In this document: piece by piece, positions 23,470 through 34,863 of the stretch
Position numbering within the stretch: the first letter of the stretch is position 1
Layout of the letters: the number at the start of each line of letters is the position of its first letter
From: Malachius bipustulatus
Taxonomy: Eukaryota > Arthropoda > Insecta > Coleoptera > Melyridae
Assembly (NCBI GenBank): GCA_910589415.1
Contig: OU342630.1
Coordinates: 19,563,867 to 19,627,866 of the forward strand
Reading direction: 5' to 3'
DNA length: 64,000 nt
Program-made: the position numbers and the translations under genes
The notes under the pieces: model-generated
Databases searched by the model: none
Told to the model about the DNA's origin: nothing
What the model saw: only the letters and a program-made list of their open reading frames with translations

Positions 23470-24366
23470 CAACAGTTTTACAGAAAGACTACAGCCAAAT
23501 TCTAAAATATTTAAAAGATTAGGTTTAAATATGCAGGAGCATGGATGTTTAATAAAACCTATTCTTGGGAAAACTGTACCTGATGAAGGAAATGAGTAAC
23601 TAACTCTGGGTTGCATAGCAAGGTATCCACTAGGCAGTTAGAAGTGCTAGGCTAGCTGATGTGAAGAGATTTACAGCGTCTAGAGTTTTAAGGAAACATA
23701 GGTTTATTATTTTCTTAATAAACTGCGTGTTGCTCATAATCTACAGCCAAATGACTATCAGCATAAAATAAAATTTTGCAAATTGATGTTTTTTTAGATT
23801 GACGAATCTTCTTTTAGCAACTGTGATGTATTCGATCGTCACAAAGAACATCATTATAGCCAAGAAAATCCCCACATAATTATATCAAGCCGAAACTAGA
23901 TCCGATTAGGATATAATGTTTTCGGCTTCATATTGGAGAATCGTTTGATAGGTCCTATAACAGTTTGAATAAATTTGACGGAACTCAACTAGATCTATAG
24001 ACATCTCCAACTGGCGTTATCTTGAAATACTTGAAACAACATTGGAAGGGTTTTTGGAAGAAATTCCCTTAACACAAAACTTTGCTAGATAATAGCAACA
24101 TGCTGGTGCCTTCTCTCAATGCCAGCAACTTTATTAATTATTGTTTAAATAATCGTTTTAATAATCAAGTAATAGCTAATAATACACCTATCAAGTTGGC
24201 ACCCACATCAGCTAGTAGACCTAACACCATTGGACTTCTTCCCATGCACGGTACCATCAAAACCAAACTGTACTATTGTAATTTCAATTATTATAATAAT
24301 ATTGTAGAATTACGAGAATCTGTTCAAGAAGCGTTAAATAGTATTAACCGTCGTACATTGACTTAA
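23470..24366 (+). pseudogene. Tc1/mariner-type DDE transposase relic (second lineage)
   Basis: Pieces in shifting frames follow a mariner-like order. They are a helix-turn-helix-like segment around 23,600-23,700; ESSFSNCDVFDRHKEHHYSQ and ENPHIII (about 23,805-23,885), with Glu-Ser near where the first catalytic Asp-Glu should be; GYNVFGFILENRLIGPI (about 23,911-23,961); then a strongly decayed middle, TPLDFF-like codons near 24,225-24,245, and an open C-terminal part (to 24,366) ending VELRESVQEALNSI. Many stops. The 24,082-24,366 open frame is only partly in the original frame. Unlike the relic at 0.7-1.6 kb in detail, so a separate lineage. Confidence 0.7.
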
Positions 24367-24954
24367 GTAAGTATCTTGAAACGGTGTCAATTTTGATTAG
24401 CAAACAATGGCCAGAATTTTTAACATTTGATTTATTTCACTTTGATAATAACCTTTCAATTTTGATTTTGTTAATTTCTTTGCTAAAATAATTTGTTTTC
24501 ATATCCTACTAGTGTAGTATAGTATTTTTATTGCTCTGTATATTAGTGCAATGGTGACGGATTTATTTTGTGTAATGTGGTGTTCTGATTGTAAATTTAG
24601 ATATCTACCTAATGATGTTTTTTTGATTTACCATTTGGTTAGTATTTTTTTTTGTTTTCATAATAATGTCATGATTAAAAAACTGATTTGATTGTCTTTT
24701 TCTATTTCTATTGTGAATTGGAGTTTAGGACGGGAAGAGATGAAGGTGTCTAGTATTAATTCTTTGTTTTTTGGTAAACTTGTTGGTATACAGTCGTCTA
24801 CGTATCTTTGATAGGAACCTATTTTTTTTGTTTTGCCATTATTTTATTCACCACACAAATATCAAGAATAATTTCTAACACCACCACATTCAATATTTCA
24901 TTCAAATCTTTTATGGGCAATGGTTCTGTATTGCTGAACGCAAAGCAAAAGTTA
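24367..24954. other. No gene recognised
   Basis: AT-rich sequence following the transposase relic. No motif or terminal repeat seen. Confidence 0.4.
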
Positions 24955-25425
24955 TGTAAATTTTTAAAATGACAGATGGGTGGGTAGCTCTTGACGACTC
25001 ATGTAAGCCTACAAAAAATTATTTAATAACTTTCAATAATAAGAAAGATATGACGAAAATAATAACAATTAGATATCATATTAGATTATATTAGATTTTT
25101 AAGTGTTTTCAATATTTCAGTACTGGTCACAGAAGATATCCTGTGTCTTGACGGATTCGAGATGGCCACAAAATATTGATGACCACAGAGATGGTCACAA
25201 AATCTTTTCACTAATTTAACCGAAGCTGTAACCCTTAGCGTTTACGATAATATAGTCGACCAAGAGATATAACGAAATGATCTAATTGTTAAACTGTCAT
25301 ATTTTATGACTTCAACAATATTTCAATAATCCAAAAATTGATAAAATGACAGAAGTCGTTTTGTTATATCTCTGGTCCAACTATACTTCTTATAGCGAGC
25401 TCTAAACTAAGGAACAAGTTGTAAT
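24955..25425 (+). repeat. Diverged copy of the 34-kb foldback MITE, interrupted
   Basis: Shows the same block order as the right arm of the element at 33.9-34.9 kb: AATAAGAAAGATATGACGAA, GACGGATTCGAGATGGCCAC and the CTTAGCG block, then GAGCTCTAAACTAAGG after an interruption at 25,251-25,385. Only one arm is clear. Confidence 0.55.
25251..25385. mobile_element. 135-bp MITE nested in the MITE copy
   Basis: Ends are imperfect inverted repeats: TATAGTCGACCAAGAGATAT at the left, and TATAGTTGGACCAGAGATAT reading inward from the right. It splits the surrounding MITE copy, so it is the younger insertion. Confidence 0.6.
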
Positions 25426-25626
25426 CAAAAACGGTAACTAAGAAATCTTTAATTGCTAACCGATTTTATTGGATTTAGTTATCTTACTTTTAAGTAGCTT
25501 ATAAAATTTCCACTGTGAGATCGTCTGCAAATTATACTTACTATAAAAAGGTTTTGATATTTTTTTAACAAGAATTATTGACGGTATATTTATATTTTCC
25601 CCCTACGCTCTCTACCCTTGAAGGTC

Positions 25627-25765
25627 TGCACTAGGGGCAACGGCGCCGGAGAACGGCCGAATGTGGGCTCTCCGTCAAACCGTATATCACTCTGTGTCGT
25701 GGGCATGTTTCGCATACAGAGAGATATGTGGGGGTCTCGACTTTAAGTGTTCGGACTGCGTGGAT
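25627..25765 (+). repeat. Dispersed GC-rich repeat, copy 2 (uninterrupted)
   Basis: CTGCACTAGGGGCAACGGCG at the left and ATATGTGGGGGTCTCGACTT at the right match, on the opposite strand, the two halves found at 11.67-12.06 kb. GC-rich sequence continues to about 26,090 without a recognisable frame; the minus-strand 85-codon frame there has no motif. Confidence 0.6.
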
Positions 25766-26122
25766 GAGGCACCACTATGAAAACCTCCCCAATCTCAAGG
25801 TTTTACGCGCCGAAGAGATGCATGTTGTGGGTAGCTCAGTCCTAGCGGCAAACATAACCTCGTAGCACCGGTCGCACCCCGCTGTTTTGAGCCTTACTCC
25901 TAGCATGCGGGCTCTACGGTGATTGGACCAACCTTTACCAGTGACTCTTCGATCTCCAGGCAACTGAAGAAGATCGGTTCTAATTCGACTCTTAGTAACA
26001 GGTCGATTCCGCGGGACCAGGAGGAGAAACAAAACTCCCCTGAGAAAAAGGAAGACGAATAACCAGATTACAAACCTTCGCGACAGACTTTCTCACACCG
26101 AAGGACCTGGATACATTAGCAA

Positions 26123-27332
26123 CAGAGCTGGGAGTATCTTCAAAAAAAAGATACTTTTCAGTATCTAAAATACAAAATTGTATCTGGTATCTTGTATCTG
26201 TAGATACTTTTTAAAATTATCTGTATCTTGTATCTACTTTTAAGTATCTAAGATACTTTGGGAAATAGATACTTTTTAAAGTATCTTGTATCTGTTTTTT
26301 TTTATATCTAAGATACTTTGTGAAATGGATGATACTTTTTCTACGTTGCAAGTTACGTCTTGCGCAACATTGCCCGTTTGATTATGTCTTGCATAAGGTC
26401 TAGGTGATCTGACATCAGGAAATTTTATAGTATTCCTTCTACAGTGTGACCAATTTGTTCATGAAACATCCTGTATAATCTTATTTAATTTAATAAGTAT
26501 AATCTTAATTTAATAAATTTATGAAAATTTTATATACCGAATTTCACATACCGAATTTTCATAAATTTATTCTAAAAGGTCAAAAGCTATCCATGAAAAA
26601 AACTTTAGGTATCTAACTGTCAAAAGTGACAAATAAATTTGTAAGATAATTCCAACAATACAGTACAACGTGTCTAGTGTTAATAAGCATTGAAATTGAA
26701 TTTGAAATTGTACGTCTAGTTTGATGATACTTTAATTTTTTTATTTTTATTTTTTTTTTTTAATTTCTAAAATAACTGCAAGATCCTTATTACTCTGACA
26801 TTTCCAATAAAATTTAGCACAGTACCGTTTTGAGGGCTGGTGAATCCTGTGGCGTGCCCAGTTATTTTTTCTAAAAAATCGCTAATATGAATTTTTGAGA
26901 TTTAACAAGTAAACACTGATCTAGAAGGCCTTGGATTTTGTAGGAATGAGACGCTTTTTGCTCCCAAAAGTTAGTTTACCAAGCTTTATGATTTAAAAGA
27001 AATCTTTTTAAAATCGCACCATAAGTTAAGATTATACAGGGTGTTTCAAGAACAAATGGGTCACACTGTATTTGTATTTTTCAAGTGGGTATCTTTAAGA
27101 AGTTTTTAGTAACCACAATACTTTTAGTATCTAAGACACTTTTAGTATCTAAGATACATTTAGTATCTAAGATACTTTTTAGAGTAGGTATCTTAGATAG
27201 TTTTAGAAGTATCTTGTATCTAAGATACTTTTGATTCTTAGTATCATTATGTAAATGTATCTTAAGATACTTTTTAGAAAGTATCTAGTATCTTGTATCT
27301 AGATACTTTTTAAAGTATCTTTCCCAGCACTG
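26123..27332. mobile_element. Element with CAGNGCTGGGA ends and GTATCT arrays
   Basis: The tips are CAGAGCTGGGAGTATC and, inverted from the right, CAGTGCTGGGAAAGATAC. Next to each tip lies a 200-bp zone packed with GTATCTT/AAGATAC words, many forming palindromes such as TATCTAAGATAC (26,130-26,340 and 27,110-27,320). Such tips with dense subterminal repeats resemble hAT-type elements. A GCAA word flanks both sides, but a full 8-bp duplication is not evident. No transposase; the middle is occupied by a nested MITE. Confidence 0.65.
26442..27068. mobile_element. MITE nested in the GTATCT element
   Basis: A 627-bp unit flanked by TA with about 38-bp inverted ends: CAGTGTGACCAATTTGTTC at the left, and CAGTGTGACCCATTTGTTC reading inward from the right. 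The inner side of each repeat reads CCTGTATA, so the repeat itself has a CAG...CTG shape. Non-coding. Confidence 0.8.
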
Positions 27333-27339
27333 GCAACAG

Positions 27340-27914
27340 CAGCAATAGCAGCAGGTTTTCAATCGTAAGAAATGATTCACCTAACATTTTCTCTGAAAAG
27401 CAAGCAGCGGAGACAGTAATTCAATCCTAAGCTTTTATCACCACATAGTTATCTCTGCACATTGACTTGCTCTCGTTTATCGATTTCAATAAATGAATCT
27501 ACACGAAAGAAATTTATGAGCCACAATACATGAGTCTTGCTTTCCTGGGAACAATCCTAATAGCGAGCACGCGACACAGCTCCCGTCCCGTCACACTTTA
27601 TACGGACCGAGATGGCTAACAAAGTAGCCACAGTAACAACATACATTTTCGCGATCTCCTGCAAATATCCAGAATTACGAAGACGTGAAAATCTAAAAAT
27701 GCAATAAGATATAAGAACATTGCATTTCCCACTCTCATATGGGACAGTGTTAAGATCAAAATAATTTTAAGTTATAGGTATTGTGAGCCTGTATTTGAAT
27801 TTGTAAACAAAATTTTGAAAAAATAAATCATTTGGCCATAGAAACCGACTCGAATGAGCTGGATTTTCTTGTTATTTTCGTTTCGGTTCACGTGACAAAC
27901 CTACTTCCAGTAAG
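27340..27914. other. No gene recognised
   Basis: Starts with short AGC/CAG repeats and continues as unassigned sequence. Confidence 0.4.
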
Positions 27915-28125
27915 GTGTATCGCTTGTTGAAAGTTAGTAAAAGGATATATTCTTCTGAGTATCGCAGTGTGTACCGCAGATATAGACAAAACGTTCGGAG
28001 CAAATCTCCATGGACCACGGCACAACAGCCCGGAGTCAAATACGATTTCAAAAGAAGCCGACCTGTGGCCTGTGTGTGTGAAAGCCTACACACATCAACA
28101 GGGTATATTCTTATTAATAAATGTA
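27915..28125 (+). repeat. Dispersed repeat, copy 1 (pair with 37.4 kb)
   Basis: Shared blocks with 37,370-37,575 in the same order: TATCGCTTG, AAATCTCCATGGACCACGGC, AACAGCCCGGA, and CTACACACATC before AATAAATG. The stretch can be read in three frames without a motif, so it is taken as a repeat and not a gene. Confidence 0.6.
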
Positions 28126-28129
28126 ACTT

Positions 28130-29600
28130 TTCCAGAGCATGAAATGTTATTGCATTGCACTAACAAAACAGTACGCCTTTTTATTGATCATACGGTAACT
28201 AATGGTATTTATAAAAGATTGTAAGAAGGCAGTTACCCTACGCCCTCTCGTTATTATTATTTATAGTCATTCACGTTAATAGTCAAGTGTCGCCTTACAA
28301 TCCATTATAATGATCCTTTACTTATTCACAACATTAAACAAGAAAAATTCATTCAAGAGTATCAAACAGGAGGGTATCCAAAGGGTAGAGAATGTTTCAC
28401 GACAGTGAGATATCTTTGAAGGAAATAAATTGCAATCTTCCCTTGTTCCTTTCAGTTCACGTTCTCTAATTCAACTTGTCATTCTCGAATATCACAGGCT
28501 CCTTGGTTCTCTTTCGTTAGTAATCGCTATATAGCGCTTTGTTGGTTGCGTCTGGGGAAAAACGTTCGAATTCATATTTCGGTTTCAGAAGACAGGACAG
28601 AGCTGGGTTCGGATTTCTTGTGTATTATTCAAATTTCCGAATTTCTAACAAGGAAAGCGTGAGCGATCGCTTCAGTCAATTTCATGTAACAGGACTGGAA
28701 AAGTGAAGTTTTTTATTATCATATCTTCCAGGCAATAAAAAATATGACGTGAATCTGTATAGCTTGATGCGTGAACGGTTATGCGATTCCATTAAGGATA
28801 AAATTATTTAGTACTTATAATGATTAGTAAATCAAAACAAGTTCGGGTATTATACAAGATGATCCTGAGATGACAGACGACATGGTACAGGCTGTTGTTG
28901 AGGATGCTCAGAAAGAATGTAAATTTGAAACGAAAATTGTCAAGTGTCTCAGCTTCGTTATCGAGATATGGAGTTTCCTTGTTCTAGAATTTCGATCAAC
29001 ATGGCAGTCAAATATAAACAATTTCACTGGCGAAAACATCATTTCACACAGCTATTACGATTGTGTTTGCTTTTTATTTTATTTTTTTATTATCGGTAAT
29101 GGGATTATAGGGATTCAGATTCTACCTATTAGTTGAGTTAAATAAAATTTGTCAATGTGAAATAAAAATATTTCAGCCCCTAAGAGAACATGGATTTTCT
29201 GGGACGCGAAAAATTCCTTATCAACTAATTCGATACCCTCTGGTATGATAATATTGCGAGGGTTTATACTCATGTTGGGTATGTGTTCAGTTATCTCATT
29301 AAGAATTAAAAATTATAAATCCACCTTAGATGAATAATTGTAACATGACTAAATTGACGTATTAACCCTTTCCGATAAAATTGTGGACATTCCGTTTATA
29401 CCTGAAATTGGATATTTTTCTTTGTTATTTTTTTTTATATTATTTAAGATAAATTCCGAGTCATAAAGCTATCTTGATTGCCTGAGTCTAGTAACCCACG
29501 AGCCAAAATTTCATTCCTTTTCGCATCAATTAGAATTATTGTTTTTGGAGTGGATAGAGACGCGTTAAAGGTACCTACATTTTAAAATTATTTACATACA
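28130..29600. other. No gene recognised
   Basis: Open frames such as 28,870-29,136 lack motifs. Unassigned AT-rich DNA. Confidence 0.4.
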
Positions 29601-29607
29601 TAATGTA

Positions 29608-29922
29608 CAGTGTTCCAAAAATATAAAACATATTTTTAAAATAGCATGCTGCTACGTTATTCCATAATCCATATGATGTAAACATTCCATCTACACCGTA
29701 GAAGTGTTAAGAAAAAGTTAAAAATAGGGACAAGTAAGCCGTTTTTGGCCGTTTACGTTGAACAGAGCCTTGAACTTCTAAAATTGCGTTCTCAATCTAA
29801 GCTCCAACTGTAAAAATCATTCTTTTTTTTCTCAGGCAATCTAAGAATGCAATTAACATAGGAGCATGCTATTAAAAAAAAAAACACAACATTGATATGT
29901 ATCATATTTTTGGGACATTCTG
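29608..29922. mobile_element. MITE, CAGTGTTCC ends
   Basis: A 315-bp unit flanked by TA. Left end CAGTGTTCCAAAAATAT; inverted right end CAGAATGTCCCAAAAATAT; a second shared word AATAGCATGCT lies about 45 bp further in on both sides. Non-coding. Confidence 0.7.
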
Positions 29923-30164
29923 TACATTATGAATATAATTTTAAAATGAACCTTTACCGGGTCTCTATCCAATATAGAAAAAAAAATTTCTCAAAATAGA
30001 GGGAGATAGCCATAATCCTTTGTTGCGTATACTACCGTGAATAAACCCTGTAGACATACCAAGAACTAATTATTATTATTATTAACCTGATAAATTATAA
30101 TTTTAATATCGAACCTAAAACCCAAAACAAAGAAGAACATTGAACAACTTATAATAAATGTTAT

Positions 30165-31046
30165 AGTTTGTCCAGTAAGTGTTGTCCGGTTTGATGCCAC
30201 ACTGATCCTGACTAAACAATTTCATTTAATTCAATATGATTCGTACACTTATTTCTAAATCGAACCAGATGTGGTATCGCAGTTCGCGTCAGTGGCGTGT
30301 GTTGAGGAATAATGAATATCCTACAAATATATTATTTCGACGAGTTATTGACGAAGTAGAGCATTGAAACTTATTGATAACAAAAATATATAATGCAGAT
30401 AAGTAAGAATGATAATAATTGTTATAGTCATGATTAGAAATATCTTGCATTAGCCTACCTGCTGGACGGCGTTCAAAGAAAACTTAGGACATCCCTCCGT
30501 TTTCTTCTTCTGCAATAAAATATTACAGCAAATTAACCACAAGACCACGTCCTAGGGAGTTCAATCGTTTTCCAGGCATTTTGTGTAAATTTTTGTAGTT
30601 ATTTGCAAAAATATACCCTGTCAGTATTTCAAACGTTAGAGAAACAAGGCAAGGGATTTTTAGGCATTCATAACTTACTCGTAGTTTATTTCACAAAAAT
30701 ATCACAGGTAATTCTGCTGGTTTCGTATTAAAATAAAAAAGTTTCAAATCACAAACCTTAATCAGCATATTTAGCACGTCACTGTCAACTGTCACTATCC
30801 GTTCATCTGGACGACAATCTTATCGTGTCACATAATTTCTGAACTAACTAAGCTTCTCAAGACGCGAGACGTACTTCCGTCTCACTCTCGCTCATCTTTT
30901 TAGAGCTGACGATATAAACGTTTTTTTGACAATAAGTCCCAATTTAACTCGATTGGATATGCAATGCTATAGAAGGAGTAGGATATATGTATAAAGAAAT
31001 GATGTATCGTTAGTTACAAAAACGGACAACACTCGCTGGACAAACT
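30165..31046. mobile_element. Element with AGTTTGTCCAG ends
   Basis: Left end AGTTTGTCCAGTAAGTGTTG and inverted right end AGTTTGTCCAGCGAGTGTTG agree at 18 of 20 positions and lie 882 bp apart. TTAT occurs immediately outside both ends, a possible 4-bp target duplication. No coding frame. Superfamily unknown. Confidence 0.65.
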
Positions 31047-32960
31047 TTATGTATGTGTATCTATGGTATTGCATGGCTTGGAAAACTCTAATTCGATTAT
31101 CTGATTTACTATTACCTTATCATGATATAAAAAAAATATAATCGATTAGTATTTACTAGAGCACATAGCAGATTTGGTTGAACTGCCGTCTGCAGTCTTC
31201 CCCCAATCCGCTAGCAATATTTGTCCAATCCACGTCAACTATCTGCTTTATATAGGGTGAGGCCCGAGAACCTTAGGGATAAATGGAAAAGTGTTAAATG
31301 GAAAATTGTACATGTATAATTTCAGTTTCGAAGAACTGAAATAAAATATTTGCAACCCCATACCACTTTCGATTATACAGGAAGTTGCCATTAACTTTCT
31401 TATTTTAAATGGGACATCCTGTATATTATCAAATTTTTAGATTGTACGAAAATATATAATCGAAATGGTGTTTATTTGACTTTGTAACGAGTGATTTAGG
31501 AATAACAAACAAATGAAAATCGCAATTTTCAAATATTAAAAACAGCTTAAGAGAGAGAGACGCGTGTAAACCGTTTTTCGATATCTTGACCCCTTTTCAG
31601 TGTAAGCTGCTCACCTATTTACAGCTTCTATTAGTTTAGATAAATACACCTCAGGGTGTTTCTTTTTTTGGTGAATTTTGGTGGAACAGTTACCCACGTA
31701 ATCATCATCAAAAAGATTAAAAGAATCTCTATTAGTTATAAAATATGAAAAATTCTGTTTCAGTTTTTTCACACATTTTCGTTACAGAGTTTATTCGTTA
31801 TTATGTTTCCACCATGTATAGTTCTGAGGAGGTCACTAAAATTAGGTCGAATACCACTAATTCTAGTACGTATACGTAAAACTCCCACACTTGTCCGTTC
31901 GTTTTTAGTCTCTACAAGACAAGCGTTTAATCCATTCCTGAACTGCGTTTCAGAAAACCAATGACCATAGACGGTGGCGAAACGTATTTTACAGAAAAAA
32001 TGTAATTTGACAGGAGACAAGAACAGGCTATAAAATTCTCCTTTTTCAGTTTAAAGTAACGTCCTTGTGAACGTGCGTTTATGTTTCGTTGGAAATGGGG
32101 AATAAATCACAACCAAAGAGACCGTTGAGCTCACGATATGCCGTTATGATCTCTCCACGCATTTTCCGATCGGAAAAACTTATGACATCTGACATGCTCA
32201 GGCGGTCTTCCTGTGAAGGTCTCTGTTGACCGGAAACGAGTTCTTAGTCAGACATTACATGCCTTCTAACTGATGGCTTTGAGCGTTAACTTAATTTTAT
32301 AACGTTGTATATGTATATCCTTTATTCGTTGTATCCACTAACATAATAATTTATTGCTGCGAAGTTTCTTATTCGTTTTTCTTGGGTTAAATATTTTATT
32401 CATGTTTAAAAAGCAAAAACTGGCCAATCGATCCGCTCAAACGATCTTCAATTTACGATATCATATACAATCGTCTTCATCTAAGTCAAAACTTCAATGA
32501 CAAAATTAAGAATTACAATAATTCAGAGTTGTCTCCATGTAAACCTCCTGACTGTCAGCTCAGGTTTATTAGCTTATTATTTAGTATTTATTGGTTTCAT
32601 GTGTGAAAGTCATGGCTAGTAAAAAAGAATAGAAGTTGGAAGAACGTCTTCTTGCCTCCTGTATAAGCAAGCCTACACTACAACATGGTTGTGTTTCGCA
32701 TTAAAAAAAATCAGGTTTCCCCACAAGTCCATTGGGTTCACTCTGGCACCAATCGCGTCCTGACGCCCTCCTAGTTAGGGAACCTGTATTACCAACACTG
32801 GTGCATACTAGGGTAGCGCATTCTCATTCTCACAAAAAGTTGGGAAAAAAGTTGGGAATGATAAATTCAACTTCAAAAACGTCGGATTTTTTATCTGATT
32901 TTAACGTAAAACTGTCTAAAAATTGACACAATTATTGTTATTAAGTTCGCGTATTTTCTA
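31047..32960. other. No gene recognised; one tiny MITE remnant
   Basis: At 31,378-31,421 a 44-bp remnant reads CAGGAAGT...GGGACATCCTG between TA dinucleotides, which looks like two ends of a CAGGGTG-type MITE with the middle lost. The rest is unassigned. Confidence 0.4.
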
Positions 32961-32963
32961 TAA

Positions 32964-33060
32964 ATGGTAAACTTTCGCTGCGTTAGAGGATATTTTAATA
33001 ATAAAAAGAGGGCTTTCTACTTCACGTTGCCTAAAGATAATAACTTTCTTATTTTTTAAA
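32964..33060 (+). pseudogene. Possible THAP-domain start (weak)
   Basis: An ATG followed by VNFRCVRGYFNNKKRAFYFT and LPKDNNF, then a stop. The order Cys, small gap, run of basic residues, aromatic pair, LPKD resembles the first third of THAP DNA-binding domains, which occur in P-element-like transposases and host proteins. The second Cys expected after RCV-G is Tyr. The downstream Trp, Cys and His needed for zinc binding could not be placed. Low certainty. Confidence 0.25.
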
Positions 33061-33936
33061 CTCATTATAGTCCTCTATCAAAAATACTTACATGTTACTG
33101 GGATTTGCTGGACAAAAAATGCACCCAGCAGGCAGTTACGATTGCAGAGAATATACCGTGGTTCAATTTTTCATATATTTGTTTCATGTTTCAAAATTTG
33201 TTTTTTTTTTCCACTTGATACCTACGCTTGTAACCAAAAATGCCAAAAATATGACTGCAATTTTCGATATTTTTGAAAACTCACAATGCTCAGTTCAGCA
33301 AACTTTTGATAAAATACATTTATTTTGCTAGACGGTTCAAAATTGGTAGGTACATGAGTGAAAAATTATATATCATTATATTATAATATTATATACATAA
33401 AATTATATTATATAAACTTTTTCCTGTGACATTATCCAAAATTTTAAAAACTTATGCCATCTTTTGTGATTTTTTGTTAAAAAATTTTAAATTTGACAGT
33501 TGAAAAAGACACATGACTGGTGGTGTGGGTATCATTTGTGATCATTTTCAAAGCACAAACCATAGCGAAGTCACAATTTTTCTAAATAAAAAGGAAAAAT
33601 TTTTCCCGTATGATGCGTACTTTATGTGTGACACTGTATATGTACAGACGATTGGAATACCATATTATGTATTACATTGGAGACCATAGGTACCAGGATA
33701 AAAGAAATAAAGGACGAATTATTACATAAAATTGACCGCAAGGACTCAACTGGAAAAGAAAAACGCAAAATAGAGGAAAATGGAAACATATTATGACGGA
33801 TGCCTATGTTCAGAAATGGACTGTAGAAAAAGGCGATTGAGATTGAAACAATTATAAGATGAGCAGTTTAGTATGACTGATTATCCCCACGTTAACAACC
33901 TTTCTATAATAATTAATATTTCTAATATTACCTATA
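33061..33936. other. No gene recognised
   Basis: AT-rich sequence with TATA-like palindromes near 33,370-33,415. Nothing assignable. Confidence 0.4.
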
Positions 33937-34863
33937 CAGTGTGTCCCTTTATTTCAAAGCTCATAATGGGTATCTCTATATAGGATCCGCTAAATTAGAG
34001 AAATGCTGCTCTATCTTGTGGCTATCTCGAATCCGTCGAGACATACAAGATATCTGGGACCGTTCCTGAAATATCCTGAAAAAACTGAAAAATCGATATT
34101 TCTTGTTTTTGCGATACCTATCTCTCTTATTTTTGAAAATTAATAGAAAATTTTTGGAAGGCTTACATAGGACGTCAAGAGTCCTATGTAATCCATCCAA
34201 CACTTCAAAAATCCTCAAAGCCAATAACTAGATCCTAGAGTTTTAAAGTAAACTTTTGTTTTTCATATGGTCGCCATTTTGTATTTCCATGTCATTCTGT
34301 ATTAAAAAAAAATAAGGAAACCAAAAATTTCTCGAAAACTTTCCTTTTTTTCGAAAAAAAAACATTCTTCAAACGGCAAAATGCCACGTCATTTTGCAAC
34401 GTCACACGACGTCGTTCGGTGATAAAACTTTCGCTTTTTTTCCGAAAAAAGAAGGCAATTTTGAAGAAATTATTTTTTTGAATGTGATAGATTTTTGGTT
34501 TCCTTAATTTTTTTAATGCAGAATTACATGAAAATACAAAATGGCGGCTACAAGAAAAACAAAAGTTCACTATGAGAACACTGGGATTTAGTTGGCTTTG
34601 AAAATTTTTGGAAAGTCAGATGGAATAGCTATTAATGTCCTATGTAGCCTACAAAAATTATTTATTAATTCCCAAAAATAAGAGAGATAAGTATGGCAAA
34701 AATAAGAAATATCGATTTTTGAGTCTTTTCAGATTATTTCGGGAACGGTGCCAGATTCGAGATGGCCACAAAATATGGAAGCTTTTCTCTAACTTAAAAA
34801 AAAAACCTGTATCTCTTAGCGGTTAGGAGATACTCATGGTGAGCTCTGAAATAAGGGCATACT
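33937..34863. mobile_element. 927-bp foldback MITE
   Basis: Ends CAGTGTGTCCCTTTATTTC and, inverted, CAGTATGCCCTTATTTC, each next to TA. The halves are inverted copies over most of their length: AAATATCGATTTTT, GAACGGTGCCAGAT, ACAAAATGGCGGC and GGTTTCCTTA blocks each recur inverted about the centre near 34,405 (CAACGTCACACGACGTCGTT). Diverged half copies occur at 12.5 and 25.0 kb. Non-coding. Confidence 0.85.

Noticed and set aside
24082..24366. Independent 94-residue host protein
   Set aside because: Its end (VELRESVQEALNSI) and upstream context place it in a decayed mariner-like transposase.
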